A stretch of 64,000 nucleotides of DNA from Callipepla californica brunnescens (GCA_023055505.1 JALIRH010000019.1:2542001-2606000), one strand, 5' to 3'; positions 52,371-61,620 are shown, counted from the stretch's first letter. A program made the numbers and translations. Notes: generated from the sequence alone by a model not told the origin.

Positions 52371-53891
52371 TCACTGGTAGCCCAGCGCCGAGGCTGTGGT
52401 GAGTCTCTGCCCGTACAGTGCGTAAGGGGAGTAGTAGGGTCCCGTGGCGGCGGGCACGGGCACGGGCGCGCCGGGGGTGGGCAGCGGGCTCTTGGAGTAC
52501 GGGTGGTAGCGGCTGCCGAGTCCCAGAGCGTGGTGCGGGCTGCGCAGCGCCAGCGTGCCCGGGCTGCCCGGGGCGCCCGTGGTGGGGATGTGCATGTGGC
52601 ACGCCATGGCCGCGGCCGCCGCGCTGGCCAGCGACGAGGAGCTGGGGTAGCTGGAGAGGAGTTTATCGGTGCCCGGGAAGGCAGTATGGGTCCGCAAGTG
52701 GCTAAGCAGCTCCTCCGAGGTGGCGAAGCGCTTGTCGCAGGGTCCGTTGGCCGACACCCAGTTGCAGATGTGCGGCTGGGGGTCGTTGGGGAGCATGAAG
52801 CCGTAGGGGTACAGGGGGTGGCCGGCCAGCGAGGGCGGCGTGGCGCCGGTCAGCGAGGAGTGCACGCCGTGCAGGGGGTGCGTGGGGTACACCAGGGGGT
52901 ATCCGGACTTGAGGGCCTGGTCGTGGGCGCAGGAGGCGCCGGCGGCGCCGGCCAGGTGGCTGGCGCAGTGGTAGCTCAGGCAGTACGGGTCTCGGCACAG
53001 GCTCGCCGTCATCACCGACGGCGGCGACGCGCCCGCCAGCGGGCTGGAGCCGGCCGGCTTGCTGCAGCCCAGGCTGCCCGCGGCCGCCAGCTGGGCCCCC
53101 ACCAGGCTGGAGGATTTGGTGGGGTCCAGAGCCACGCCGTGCGGCAGGAACTGCGGCGGGTAGCCCGCGTACGCCCCGGCCAGCGTCCCCGGGTAGCTCA
53201 TGCCCGCCGGAGGCAGCGGGAAGACGGTCTGGCCCGGTTTGTAGGGGGAGACGGGGGCCACGAGGCCGGAGCCCAGCACGGAAGCGGAGGAGGTGGCGGT
53301 GGTGCTGCTGCAGGAGGAGGCGGAGTCCGAGGCGATGGGCTTGGAGCCCGGCGCGCTCTCCTGGTGCTGGTTGACCTCCACGTTAATCCCGGCGCAGCTC
53401 ACGCTAATCCGGCCGTGGCCGATGCCGGCGGAGCCCGGGCCGCCCTCCGCGCCGGAGCCGCCGCTCTTGCCGCAGCCCTCCGAGTCCTTCTTGTCCTCGC
53501 CGCCTTTGCCCTCGGCCGGCAGCAGCCCGGGCGAGCAGGCGGAGGCGCTGGAGTTGGGGCTGCCTGTCCTTGGGGTGAACGGCTGGCAGGTGGCGCTCGG
53601 CACCCGGAATCCCGACTTCTCCCCGGCCGCGACCCCCGCCGCGGGGGTGCCCGCGCAGCCCGCCGCCCCCGGCTCCTTCTTCTCCGCGCCCGGCTTGGAG
53701 TAGGGCTTGAAGCTCGACTTGTCCTCCACGCCGATGTCGCTGAGCTTCAGGGGGCCCGACTTGGAGTCCTTGTCGCCTCCGGAGCCATTGGAGGTGACCG
53801 AGGAGAGTTTGGAGGAAGGGGATGGGTCCGGCTTTCCTATCTGCGAGCAAGTTTGCGCCAAAAGGGCCAGGGGGCTTTTCTTCGCATCCAG
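52371..53891 (-). CDS. ZNF503: ZNF503 exon 2: C2H2 repressor, residues 104-609
   Basis: The second coding exon (506 codons plus TGA) encodes most of the NET-family nuclear repressor ZNF503 (Nolz1/NLZ2), which acts in hindbrain, limb, eye and striatal development. It has no signal peptide or membrane segment. Visible features, in order, are an Sp motif SPLALLAQTCSQIG (about residues 109-122), the Groucho/TLE-type motif FKPYS (164-168), long Ser/Gly/Pro-rich disordered stretches, and the Buttonhead-like box CRDPYCLSYHC (402-412). The single atypical zinc finger C-X8-C-X12-H-X3-H follows (Cys479, Cys488, His501, His505), then a short Ala run and the NET C-terminus YSPYALYGQRLTTASALGYQ. The acceptor reads CTGCAG before CTG, in phase 0 with exon 1. 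The C-terminal LTTASALGYQ and MACHMHIP distinguish it from ZNF703. The single widely spaced finger is thought to mediate protein contacts more than DNA binding. The full protein is 609 residues against about 646 in human, mainly through fewer Gly/Ala repeats. Confidence 0.97.
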   Translation of the reverse strand: MDAKKSPLALLAQTCSQIGKPDPSPSSKLSSVTSNGSGGDKDSKSGPLKLSDIGVEDKSSFKPYSKPGAEKKEPGAAGCAGTPAAGVAAGEKSGFRVPSATCQPFTPRTGSPNSSASACSPGLLPAEGKGGEDKKDSEGCGKSGGSGAEGGPGSAGIGHGRISVSCAGINVEVNQHQESAPGSKPIASDSASSCSSTTATSSASVLGSGLVAPVSPYKPGQTVFPLPPAGMSYPGTLAGAYAGYPPQFLPHGVALDPTKSSSLVGAQLAAAGSLGCSKPAGSSPLAGASPPSVMTASLCRDPYCLSYHCASHLAGAAGASCAHDQALKSGYPLVYPTHPLHGVHSSLTGATPPSLAGHPLYPYGFMLPNDPQPHICNWVSANGPCDKRFATSEELLSHLRTHTAFPGTDKLLSSYPSSSSLASAAAAAMACHMHIPTTGAPGSPGTLALRSPHHALGLGSRYHPYSKSPLPTPGAPVPVPAATGPYYSPYALYGQRLTTASALGYQ

Positions 53892-53955
53892 CTGCAGGAA
53901 TTAAACACACAATGACAGAGGTTTAGCGGGGCAGTCTTCTTCTTAAAGAAAAGCA

Positions 53956-53982
53956 AAATAAATAAATAAATAAATAAATACA
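53956..53982 (+). repeat. (AAAT)n microsatellite in ZNF503 intron
   Basis: About six AAAT units in tandem, 65-91 bp inside the intron from the exon 2 acceptor. In pre-mRNA sense it reads as (ATTT)n, so it may add to the U-rich sequence upstream of the branch region. Confidence 0.9.
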
Positions 53983-54659
53983 AATGAAATAAGAAAAACC
54001 AAAAAGCCTGGAGCGTACCTAGGTCTCTTGTCCCGCGCGTTTCTGCAGGGGCCAGCCTGGAAGTGATGAACGATTTCGTGCACATTCATCACCCTGACAG
54101 CCCCCTCCCCTGCATGCACCATTTTCCACAAAGCCTTTAAAGAGGGCTCGGGCTCGCTGGAGCCGTGCGAGCACCCCCTCGGCCGCCCAGCGCCCATCGG
54201 GCAGCGCCCAGCCCGCGCCGACCCCCGCCCCTGGAGCGGAGGAGCCCCCGGGCCGCGCCGGCTGCCGCATTTCTGCGCCCTGACCGCGGCCGCTATTTAT
54301 AAACAGAGCCCGGACGAGCCGGGCTCGCGGAGAGAGCAGCGCTTCGCTCCGCAGAGACCTCAGTGAAATGATTCATTCCCACGGACACACCCTTCCCACC
54401 ACCCTCTCCGTTTCGAGTTTCGCTCCCTAAAACAGCGAGGGGCCCCGACAGCGGGGACAAGAGGGCGGCGGGGACCACGGGAGCCCCAAAAGGACGGCGA
54501 AGGCGGAGGGCCGAGCTCCGCCATAGCCGCCCCGCGCCGCGCCGAGCTCGTGCCCGAGCAGCCCCGCAACGCCCGGCCGCGGCGAGCGCGGCGTGGCCGG
54601 ATCGTGACCCCGGAGCGGGGAGCTTCCTTCCACCCACCGCTCCTCTCTCTCTCGCTCAA

Positions 54660-54712
54660 AAAAAAAAAAAAAAATCATTTATATATATATATATATACGT
54701 ATATATGTACAC
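54660..54712 (+). repeat. A run plus (TA)n in ZNF503 intron
   Basis: About 15 A residues, a short spacer, then a TA dinucleotide array with a CGTA interruption. Simple sequence within the intron. Confidence 0.85.
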
Positions 54713-54972
54713 AAGAGACACACGGATGTATAATAAAACACACACAAAAAAAATCAAAAGGAGAAAAAAGAAAAGATCAAAAGAGCAAAAATGAAAGTTT
54801 ATTCAAAAAGGAATCGCCAGTCGGCCGAGTAAACACGGCAACGACCACGCGCAGCTCCCCGCACTAAGATCAAAGGCGCCCGTTCCCGGCGCGACAGCGA
54901 TCCGGAGCGGAGCGGGCGCGGGGCAGCCGCCATGCGGGGCGGGCAGGGCACGGCGGGGCCGGGGCCGCTTAC

Positions 54973-55281
54973 CTCGATGGGGCTGACGGGCGTGGAGGGG
55001 AGAGGCTGCAGGTACTCGGGGTGTAGGATGTGGCCGGTCCGCGCCGTGAGCATTTTCAGCACCTTGATGGGCAGGCGGTTGGCTTGGCGCAGCGGGTCCG
55101 AGGGGGGGACGGCGTGGAAGCAGGGCTTGGCGGCGGCGCTGCCGGGGCTCCCAGCGTGCCCGGTCGGCCCGGCACTGAGGTCGGCGGTGCTGCGGCTGCG
55201 GCGGGGGCTGCCTCCGGGCTCGCTCAGGCTGCTGCTGCGCTTACTACTTCTGAGAGCAGAAAGCGAGGGCGATGTGATCAT
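54973..55281 (-). CDS. ZNF503: ZNF503 exon 1: N-terminal residues 1-103
   Basis: The first coding exon starts at ATG (55281-55279) with MITSPSLSALRSSK and ends with the conserved block RQANRLPIKVLKMLTARTGH...STPVSPIE, at the donor GAG|GTAAGC. Joined to exon 2 it reads SPIE-LDAKKSPLALLAQTCS, the invariant junction of the family. The segment from VPPSDPLRQANRL to SPIE (about residues 58-103) is the most conserved N-terminal part of NET proteins. The preceding Ser/Arg-rich stretch (about 14-35) replaces the long poly-Gly tract of the human protein. The start is chosen because MxxxPSLSALRSSK is the family N-terminus and the ATG has G at -3. The frame stays open upstream to 55692 and contains another in-frame ATG at 55374 with a poor context, so a longer form cannot be excluded. 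Confidence 0.93.
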
Positions 55282-55690
55282 GACCCAAAACCTCGCATGA
55301 AAACTGGGGCAAGTCGCGCCGCTCGCACTCGGAAACGCTCGCTCGCTTTCTGCGGGCGAGAAGGGAAAAAAATCCACACGCCCCCCGAGGAGGAAAACAA
55401 ACATAAAATGTCCCGCGGCTCTCTCGCCGGCGGGGAGGGCGTGGGTGGGGAGGGGGGGGGGGGGAAGGGAGGGGGGAAGGGGGAGCCGGCCGGAGAGAAA
55501 GAGGAGGAAAAAAAAAAAAGCCGAGTAATCCGTGCGCTGCGAGGGGCGGGGGGCGCGGGCGGCTGCGCCGTGCCCGGCCGCTCTCGGCTCCCGGCTGCGG
55601 CGCGGCGCGGGGCGGGCGGAGCGCTCGGCTCCGCGCTCAGTTGCGCTGTGAGCCGCTGCCCATCCAGCCCGGGGTCTGGCGGAGAAACTC
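55282..55690 (-). other. ZNF503: ZNF503 5' UTR (approximate)
   Basis: The CpG-rich leader lies between the probable start region and the ATG. In the mRNA it is C-rich: the plus strand at 55441-55490 is nearly all G, so the transcript would carry long C tracts. The ZNF503 frame remains open through this leader with no stop codon, which is probably a consequence of composition. The exact transcription start is not determinable by eye. Confidence 0.5.
55441..55490 (+). repeat. G-quadruplex-prone G tract
   Basis: A 50-base stretch is nearly all G on the plus strand, including an uninterrupted run of about 13 G plus further G3-G6 runs separated by AA or A. It satisfies the general G-quadruplex pattern many times over. 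The complementary C-rich strand is the sense strand of ZNF503 and could form an i-motif. Confidence 0.85.
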
Positions 55691-55800
55691 ACTTCAAAAG
55701 CAGCTGAATTAGTCTGAGATTAAAGCCTTTGCCGCCTTCCAATCAAATGGGACCCCGAGGTGATTGGAGGGTCAAGGGGATGTGACGTTCCCTTTTCTGG
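55640..55800 (-). promoter_or_regulatory. ZNF503: ZNF503 core promoter region
   Basis: At the upstream edge of the CpG island lie CCAAT motifs in both orientations: plus-strand CCAAT at 55739-55743 and ATTGG at 55763-55767, so the latter reads CCAAT on the ZNF503 sense strand. A CRE-half-site-like TGACGT lies at 55783-55788. There is no TATA box. The position, about 360-520 bp before the ATG, fits a CpG-island promoter. The opposed CCAAT orientations allow divergent transcription, as at the human locus, where an antisense RNA starts next to ZNF503. Confidence 0.5.
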
Positions 55801-55949
55801 GGCTTTTTTTCTCTGTTTTTAATGGGCTCTCGCTCTTTTTTTTTTTTTTTTTTTTCCCTTCCCTTTCTCGTCCGCCTCCCCTCTCCCCTCCCCTCCTTCC
55901 TTGTTTGCGCTCCCAGGACGGGCTGGGCGTTAATTCTGTGTTTCACATC

Positions 55950-56720
55950 ACGCGCCGCGAACGTTTTTCTTCCTCCGCGACCATCGCGGCTCCCCGGGCG
56001 GCGGCGGCGGCGGCGGAAGGCGGCCGAGGGCCGACGGGCGCGGGGCCGGGAAGGAGACCGCCGCCGGGCCCCTCCGACCCTGAGAAAGGCACCGACGCGG
56101 CCGCCGCCCGATCGCGGCCCTCCGCCGCCCGTCCGCGCCGCGCCGCGCCCGGCCCTCTCCCCCTCTCCCCGCCGGGCCCCGGGGAAAGGCGCGGGCCGCT
56201 TTCCCGCCCCTCCCGGCCGACGGCGCGGGGACGGGCGCGGACGAGAACCTGCAGAGCGGCGGCCCTGCCCGCGGCGGGCGGGAGCCGGGGCGCTGCGGCG
56301 CGGCCTGCGGCGGCGCGGGGAACGCGGCGGCGTCGCGCTCTGTCACGCAGCGCCCGCCGCGCCGCGCCGCGCCGCGCAGGTCCCCGCCCCGCCGTCAGCT
56401 GTCAGCGCTCCCCGCCGCCATCCGTCAGTGGCTTGTCAGCCCTGCCAATCCGCCCTGATTTATGTCAGCTTTTGTTGCTGATTACAAGCCTGGTGTGACT
56501 CCAGGGGGAGAGAGAGGGAGGAAGGAAAACAGAGCGGGAGCGAGCGGCTCCGCGGCGGAGAGCCGGAACTCGTCTTTCTGCGGGGAGCGGGCGGCGGGGC
56601 GGCCCTCCTCCTCCCCGCAGCGGCCGTCTCTGCCCCGCCGCCCTTCAGCCGCTCCCCGCGCCGCCCCCCGCTCCCTCTCCCCTTTGTACTTCCCGTCCCG
56701 CTCTTCCCCACCTCCTCATC
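55950..56720. promoter_or_regulatory. Upstream CpG island with (CGG)n and GTCAG cluster
   Basis: Very CpG-dense DNA upstream of ZNF503. A (CGG)n run of about six units lies near 55997-56016 and GCCGC repeats near 56355-56378. At 56394-56468 five GTCAG motifs occur in 75 bp, three of them as TGTCAG (TALE/MEIS-type core), with a CCAAT at 56445-56449. Long plus-strand frames (for example 244 codons from 55764) are composed of low-complexity Arg/Ala/Pro and are not called genes. It probably acts as a promoter-proximal regulatory region, possibly as a divergent promoter. Confidence 0.6.
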
Positions 56721-56729
56721 CCGTAACGT

Positions 56730-58440
56730 TTATCTTTTTTTTTTTTTTTTTCTTTTTCACAGGCAAAACGTGTTAATCAATCTTTTACTTTTGTTTCCGG
56801 ATCTGACATGGTGGCCCGCACAATCTACAACATTAACAAAAAGGTCACTTAGAGATAAAACACGTTTGACAAGTGAAGAACAAGGGCGAGTGCTTCAGGG
56901 GTCGCGGCCAATTCCTGACCTGGACTCCGACCAGAACAGGCGTCGGGCGTGGGGAAGGACTTTCCCTGCTCGCTCTCGGCCCCGCCGATCCCCGGCCTTC
57001 GCCTTCACCTTTTCCTACCCCACACCTCCAACCCGGCCCCACGCGGGGCAGCCCACGCGGGGCTCCTTTCCTCGACGCCCTTCCCCGCCCCGAGAGCCGT
57101 GCTCCGTCAGTCCCCCGTCCAGCTCAGCGTCTCGGGTGGCTTTTATTGAACCGCCGCGCTCTTTGGCACGTAGGGTAGAACGGGGTGACGGGCGGGACTG
57201 CCCTCGCCCCTAGAAAGATGATCTGAACAAACTTTGTAATTTCTGTGCGTTCTCTGGAAGCGCGGAGCGTGTTTCGGTGCAAGGCAGAGCCGGGCTTCCA
57301 TCTCGCCGTGCCCGCTGTCGTCTTCCGAGGCCGTGACAGCTAAAAGGATCGGGGGGCAGAGGGAGAAAGCATCGCACAAAAGCTGCTCCTGCAGCGGGAC
57401 TGACAACCCGCACCGCGCCCGTAAGGAACTCCCCCTTCCTTCGTGCAGAGTGGAAGTGACTTGAATCTGCCCCGGGTTTTCCCCCCGTTCTTTCTTTTGT
57501 TGTCAAGTCCAATTGATAAATGGAGTGCAGTAAAACTCTGGAAGGAAAAAAAAAAAAAAAAAAAAAAGCTGAAACCTTCATTTGTGTTCATTTGCATTAA
57601 AGTGCTTGGAACAGCTGTTTTCCTTACAGGACCGGAGAGACTCCTATCTGTTTTCTCGTTGTATTTATCCTGCCTCCCAGGGTGAAAGCCTAAAGATTAA
57701 TTGTCCTAAGGCAGAGTCAGTTGCGGGCAGCCCCCCTCCCCGCTCCCTTCCCTCCCGGCCCGGCGGAGGTGCGGGGACTTCGGGAGGGCCCTCGGAGCGG
57801 GGGCAGCGGAGCGAGGGCGATGCCCGCTCCGTGCGCACGGCTCCGCGCACCGACGGGAGCGGGGACGAGCGGGGAGCAGCGCGGACCCCGAGCTCTCCGG
57901 CTGAGGTAGAGGCTAGAAGCCTCGGAGGGTAATTTAATTAGTAACTTCAGAGGACAGCTTTTCTTTTTTTTTTTTTTTTTATTTCTTCTTTCCGCCGAGC
58001 CTTTGAAATGAGGATTAAATCACACTCAGCGCTATAAACTTTATATGTAGAAGGTTGTAAAAAAAAAAAAATCGACGCCGAGCCATCCCCTCTCCCCGCC
58101 CCCCCAAAAGCCCTTTGAGCCGCGGCTCGAAGCGGGGTCCCGCAGCCGGGCTGGCGGATCTCTCCGCTCCCGACCGAGGAAGACGGACTCCGTCCTGCTC
58201 GTTACCTTGCGAGGGATCCTCGTTTAATGAATCCGCGCAGCCGGGTTGCTTGTTTGGTGCTTACTTGTGTAGTCTTGTTGAAGTTTGGGTGGCTGTAGCC
58301 TTTATTCTTCTTTAAAAAAATAAAAATAAAAATAAACAACGACAACGACAACAAAACCTGAGGGTTGCAACCCGTCTTCCTGCTCTTACAAAGGAAAATT
58401 GTAACTTAAAAAAAGAAAAAAAAAAAAAAAGGAGAGCAAA
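56730..58440. other. Upstream flank with small CpG islands, no gene
   Basis: Contains GC-rich CpG stretches at about 56930-57200 and 57720-57910, separated by unique AT-richer DNA and A/T runs (about 56734-56750, 57545-57567, 57966-57981, 58060-58070, 58418-58430). Overlapping frames of up to 147 codons are compositional. No exon or repeat family is recognised. Confidence 0.6.
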
Positions 58441-58870
58441 GGAGGAATTAATTAACAAGTGCCAGTCCACACTTTCCTTTACCTACCAGCTATTGGCAAG
58501 CATGTCAAGTCGATTTTATTTGCACACAATGGAAATGATTTATTTTCTCTTAAAAAGGAGTGGGCTGGCAGATATTTGAGGAGGAGAGGAGAGCGAGACC
58601 GAGAGAGGAAAAAAAGTTTGAAAATGCCTTGAACTATTCACTGTCGAGATGGCTAATCAGTATTGAGGCTCGAGGGCACTCGGGCAGCTTTTCAATGCGG
58701 TTTTCCTTTCATCTCAAGCTGGATGGAGGCGCTCAATTAAAAGCCTATCAGTTTGTAAGTAAATCAACGCCTATCAAAGTTGTCACATCAAACAAAACGA
58801 TTATTATTGCAGCCCGCCTCCCCTATTAATCTCCCTCTAAAATAATCCGCTTGACAGGTCAGGCTGGCGA
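58440..58870. promoter_or_regulatory. Candidate conserved enhancer
   Basis: Unique sequence with dense ordered motifs: GGAATTAATTAAC at 58443-58455, CAAGCATGTCAAGTCG, CTATCAGTTTG, GCCTATCAAAG, TTGTCACATC and GCTTGACAGG. Repeated TGTCA/TGACA cores beside TAAT cores again suggest TALE plus homeodomain input. It lies about 3 kb upstream of the ZNF503 start. The 89-codon plus frame across it has no family resemblance. Confidence 0.4.
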
Positions 58871-59499
58871 GCTGCAAAGCCTGGTCGGGATCACCCAAAA
58901 ACCCGGAGCGAGCCTTCCCCCGGGAGAGGGAACTGCAGCAGCTCGGCACCAGCCCTGCTGGCTCGCTCCCTTGCCATTTCAGCGTCAGGTTCTGTACATC
59001 ATGCTGGGAAAGGGCGTTTGGTCTTTTAAACTGAGCAGCGACTGCCCTACAGGCCCTTGAGGTTGTTGTTTTTTTTTTTTTTTTCCCTTTCCTTTTCCAC
59101 TCCCTTCGCTTTTCTACCGCTTTAGAACAAGGTTCGGGTTTTAATTAACAGAAACTCGGTTGCTGAGTTGTCCCTGCGCTGTATTTCCGCGCACAGCACA
59201 GCTACCTGTCTGTCCTGGGCGGCAGTTCCCTTTGCTTTGGCAGTGTTGGCGCTTCCCCACCCGCCCCACGGCTCCTACAAACGTATCACGCATTGCAAAG
59301 GGGTTTTGTGAAAGATGCGTCTCCTTGTATTGTTATCTCTTTCCCCTTTCAGAAATGGTAATACTTCGGATAAGGAATACGCCGGTCTCTCGGAAATAGC
59401 GCACCACGAGTTCACACATTTGGGGAGGGACAGCCTGTTTTTCTTCTTATTTTTTCTTTTCTTTTAATTTTTTACTTTTTCTTCTCCCCCCACCCCTCC

Positions 59500-59810
59500 A
59501 ATATGAGTGTGGAGGCACTCAGATAACAGCTGACGATCAGCCTAGGTACCCGGCCAAGGTGTGGGGCATTTCTTGTTGTCAAAGCGCTGGTCTGAACGCC
59601 TGCCAACAGAAAGAGGATTTCCAAACCTCTCCTCTGTTTGCATAGCGCTTGAAAATATTTACCCTTATGATTGTAATTACTTTCCTGATATATATGAGGA
59701 AGATCTATTTTGCTCTGCGTGACATGTAGGTAATCGTCTTATAAGCGGAGATCATTTTGGAGCCATCTTCAAAATAACAGTCACGTTTAAGTGCGAATTT
59801 TTTTGTTTTT
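59500..59810. promoter_or_regulatory. Candidate conserved enhancer
   Basis: A non-repetitive block contains GATAACAGCTGACG (E-box CAGCTG), TTGTTGTCAAAGCGC, TGTTTGCATAGCG, TTATGATTGTAATTAC and GTAATCGTC. Both sides are low-complexity T-rich runs (59440-59490, 59790-59830). Enhancer function is inferred from motif texture only. Confidence 0.35.
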
Positions 59811-60099
59811 GTCAATGATATTTTTTTTTGCAAAACGAGCAGAAAATCGCTTTTCTGTTTGTTTGTTTGCTTCTGCCTTCAGGAAGCAGACCTTCTCTTA
59901 AACGCTTTCGAAGGAGTTCGCCCGGTTTTCTTCCCTTTGTCAAGCCAAGAGAGAAGGAAGCGACGAACACCCCCAATAAAGCCCGTTTACTTTTAAGCCA
60001 TTTGATTGATTCCTTTATGTTGTTGGGAGTGCGTAAGTGAGAAGATTTTAACCCCCGTGCCGAAGCTCTTTCGCCAAGGGTGCTTTCCAGAAGTGCCCT

Positions 60100-60700
60100 C
60101 TGCTACGTTCCAGGTGTTGTCTGGGCAAACAGCTCTCATTTCAGATCCGCCCTGAGGGAACTTTCTGGAGCGAGCGGGCGAGAGCACAGGCAGGGCACGG
60201 CTCCTGCCAGGCGCACCGAGCTCCTCGGTTGCATTTCACGTTGTGCGATGGGCTGCGATTTCAACGAGCAGCCGAAAGCGAGCGAGCACGTTCCCTAATC
60301 GGTGCACGTGTAGTTGAGCCGGCGCTCGCTGCCTGGCTTGTGGGAGCGAGGGAGAGGCTTTAGCTCCTGCGGCACCTTGCTCTGACCCTTGAGTCCCAGA
60401 GCTCGTCCGCACGCCTTTGTGCGCATCCCCGCCGGGGCTCCGGGAGAGGGTGACCCGAGCAGCGCCCGGCTCCGGCTGGCGCGGCTCCGCAGCGGAGGCG
60501 ATCCCGAGCTTCCTCCCCCTGCTCCCAGCCGTGCGGAGTGTTTATCGACAACTTTGTTATGGAAACTGTGCAGATGCGGCGGCCACGGCGTCGGGAGCAG
60601 CGCCTTGTTCTGCGCGCCGCCAAGTTGGAGGGCTGTGGCTGGAAAAGGCACGGGCACCCCGATAATTAACCTCGTCCGACAGCCCGAGTGACACACGAAC
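60100..60700. promoter_or_regulatory. CpG island, orphan
   Basis: CpG-dense sequence about 5 kb upstream of ZNF503. Several frames (up to 145 codons, minus 60295-60732) overlap on both strands without a domain. It probably belongs to the hypomethylated domain of the locus. A promoter for a non-coding RNA is possible but not shown. Confidence 0.55.
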
Positions 60701-60799
60701 AATAATCCTCGAAGTAATTCCGAGATGGGCACGGCCGGGCGGGGGGGAGGAGGGAAGCGGGCGAGCGATCCGTCTTAGCCATCTTCTTGAAACAGCCGA

Positions 60800-61620
60800 G
60801 GTCCCCGATCCGAAAAGGTTAAAACAATCTTAATTTTAATAACTATTAGCTTGTTTTCAGTCATCCCTAATGATGCATTTAGGGCTCTTCTAGTCCCAGC
60901 CGCTTTCATCTTTAGCTTTTTACACCTGAAAATTAATTCCACCTAAAGTACATTTTTCATTTGGTACTGTACTAGCGACGTGCAAATAATTTACATCAGC
61001 GTTCATCAGGACTGTCCCGGAGTGATGGATCATTTTGTTGAGTTGCAGTAAAAGTGCAGAATGATCTATAATGATGTAATATATACATTAAAAGGGTGTC
61101 TGGATGATCAGAGTTTTGCTAAAAATGTAAAAGGGCTTTTTGATTGATAACAGGGTTGCTGTTTTTCTGCAAAGGCTGTCACGGGCTGACACAATGCTTG
61201 AGTTATTAGGGCAGAGAAGGGCAACCATAAATTTCCAACGTCAGGCAAAAACTCTCTTTATTGTCTATATGATGGATGGGCCTCCGTACTAGACACCAAA
61301 TACTTCGTATCACCCTTAAATGGGAACACATTTTTCGTGGCCATAATTCATGTTTTTTAAATAGAAAGTTTGAAATGCCTGCCTATATTTCACAACCCTG
61401 ACATATTTATGAATCACTCCCTGCATGCAAATATAATTATTTAAAGCACCGAGGTGACATATGGGTTAGAAATGTACCGAATGCTGTTAGCGGAGCGATT
61501 TTTTTTAATTCCCTAAATTGAACAGCATAGAAAACTCTGCCTGTCTGCTCGGATCAATAAAGTCGGAGGTGAAGTTTTACTGATTTTGTCAGCGCCACAT
61601 ACAGATACTCGCTTTTGATT
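60800..61620. promoter_or_regulatory. Large candidate conserved element with POU/homeodomain motifs
   Basis: About 800 bp of unique AT-rich sequence between two CpG islands. It includes TAACTATTAGC, a degenerate octamer TGCAAATAATTTAC at about 60981-60994, TGATTGATAACAGG, GGCTGTCACGGGCTGACAC (paired TGTCA/TGACA), CTCTTTATTGTC, and a perfect octamer ATGCAAAT at 61425-61432 followed directly by ATAATTATTT. No open frame crosses the block. This is the most enhancer-like stretch in the window. Confidence 0.5.

Larger units (their letters stand above)
53892..54972 (-). other. ZNF503: ZNF503 intron 1
   Basis: A phase-0 intron of 1,081 bp with donor GAG|GTAAGC and acceptor TTCCTGCAG|CTG. The polypyrimidine tract is short. 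Near the acceptor lies an (AAAT)n array on the plus strand (about 53956-53982), and near 54660-54710 an A run followed by (TA)n. The middle (about 54100-54650) is CpG-rich. Open frames on both strands here are GC artefacts. The single-intron layout matches the known gene structure of ZNF503 and ZNF703. Confidence 0.9.
51650..55700 (-). other. ZNF503: ZNF503 transcription unit (approximate extent)
   Basis: This is the approximate gene span on the minus strand, with two coding exons, one 1,081-bp intron, a 5' UTR beginning near 55.7 kb and a 3' UTR reaching at least 52108 and possibly about 51.69 kb. Coding boundaries are firm because splice sites and reading phase agree. Transcript ends are estimates from promoter and poly(A) motifs. 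The whole unit lies in CpG-island DNA. Confidence 0.75.

Noticed and set aside
52269..53915. 548-codon plus-strand frame antisense to ZNF503 exon 2
   Set aside because: It is the antisense shadow of a GC-rich coding exon. Its translation is low-complexity Gly/Ala/Arg/Val with no domain, and the minus strand encodes an unmistakable ZNF503.
55764..56498. 244-codon and overlapping 219-codon plus-strand frames
   Set aside because: Both are Arg/Ala/Pro/Gly-rich translations of a CpG island in which several frames are open at once. No domain is seen.
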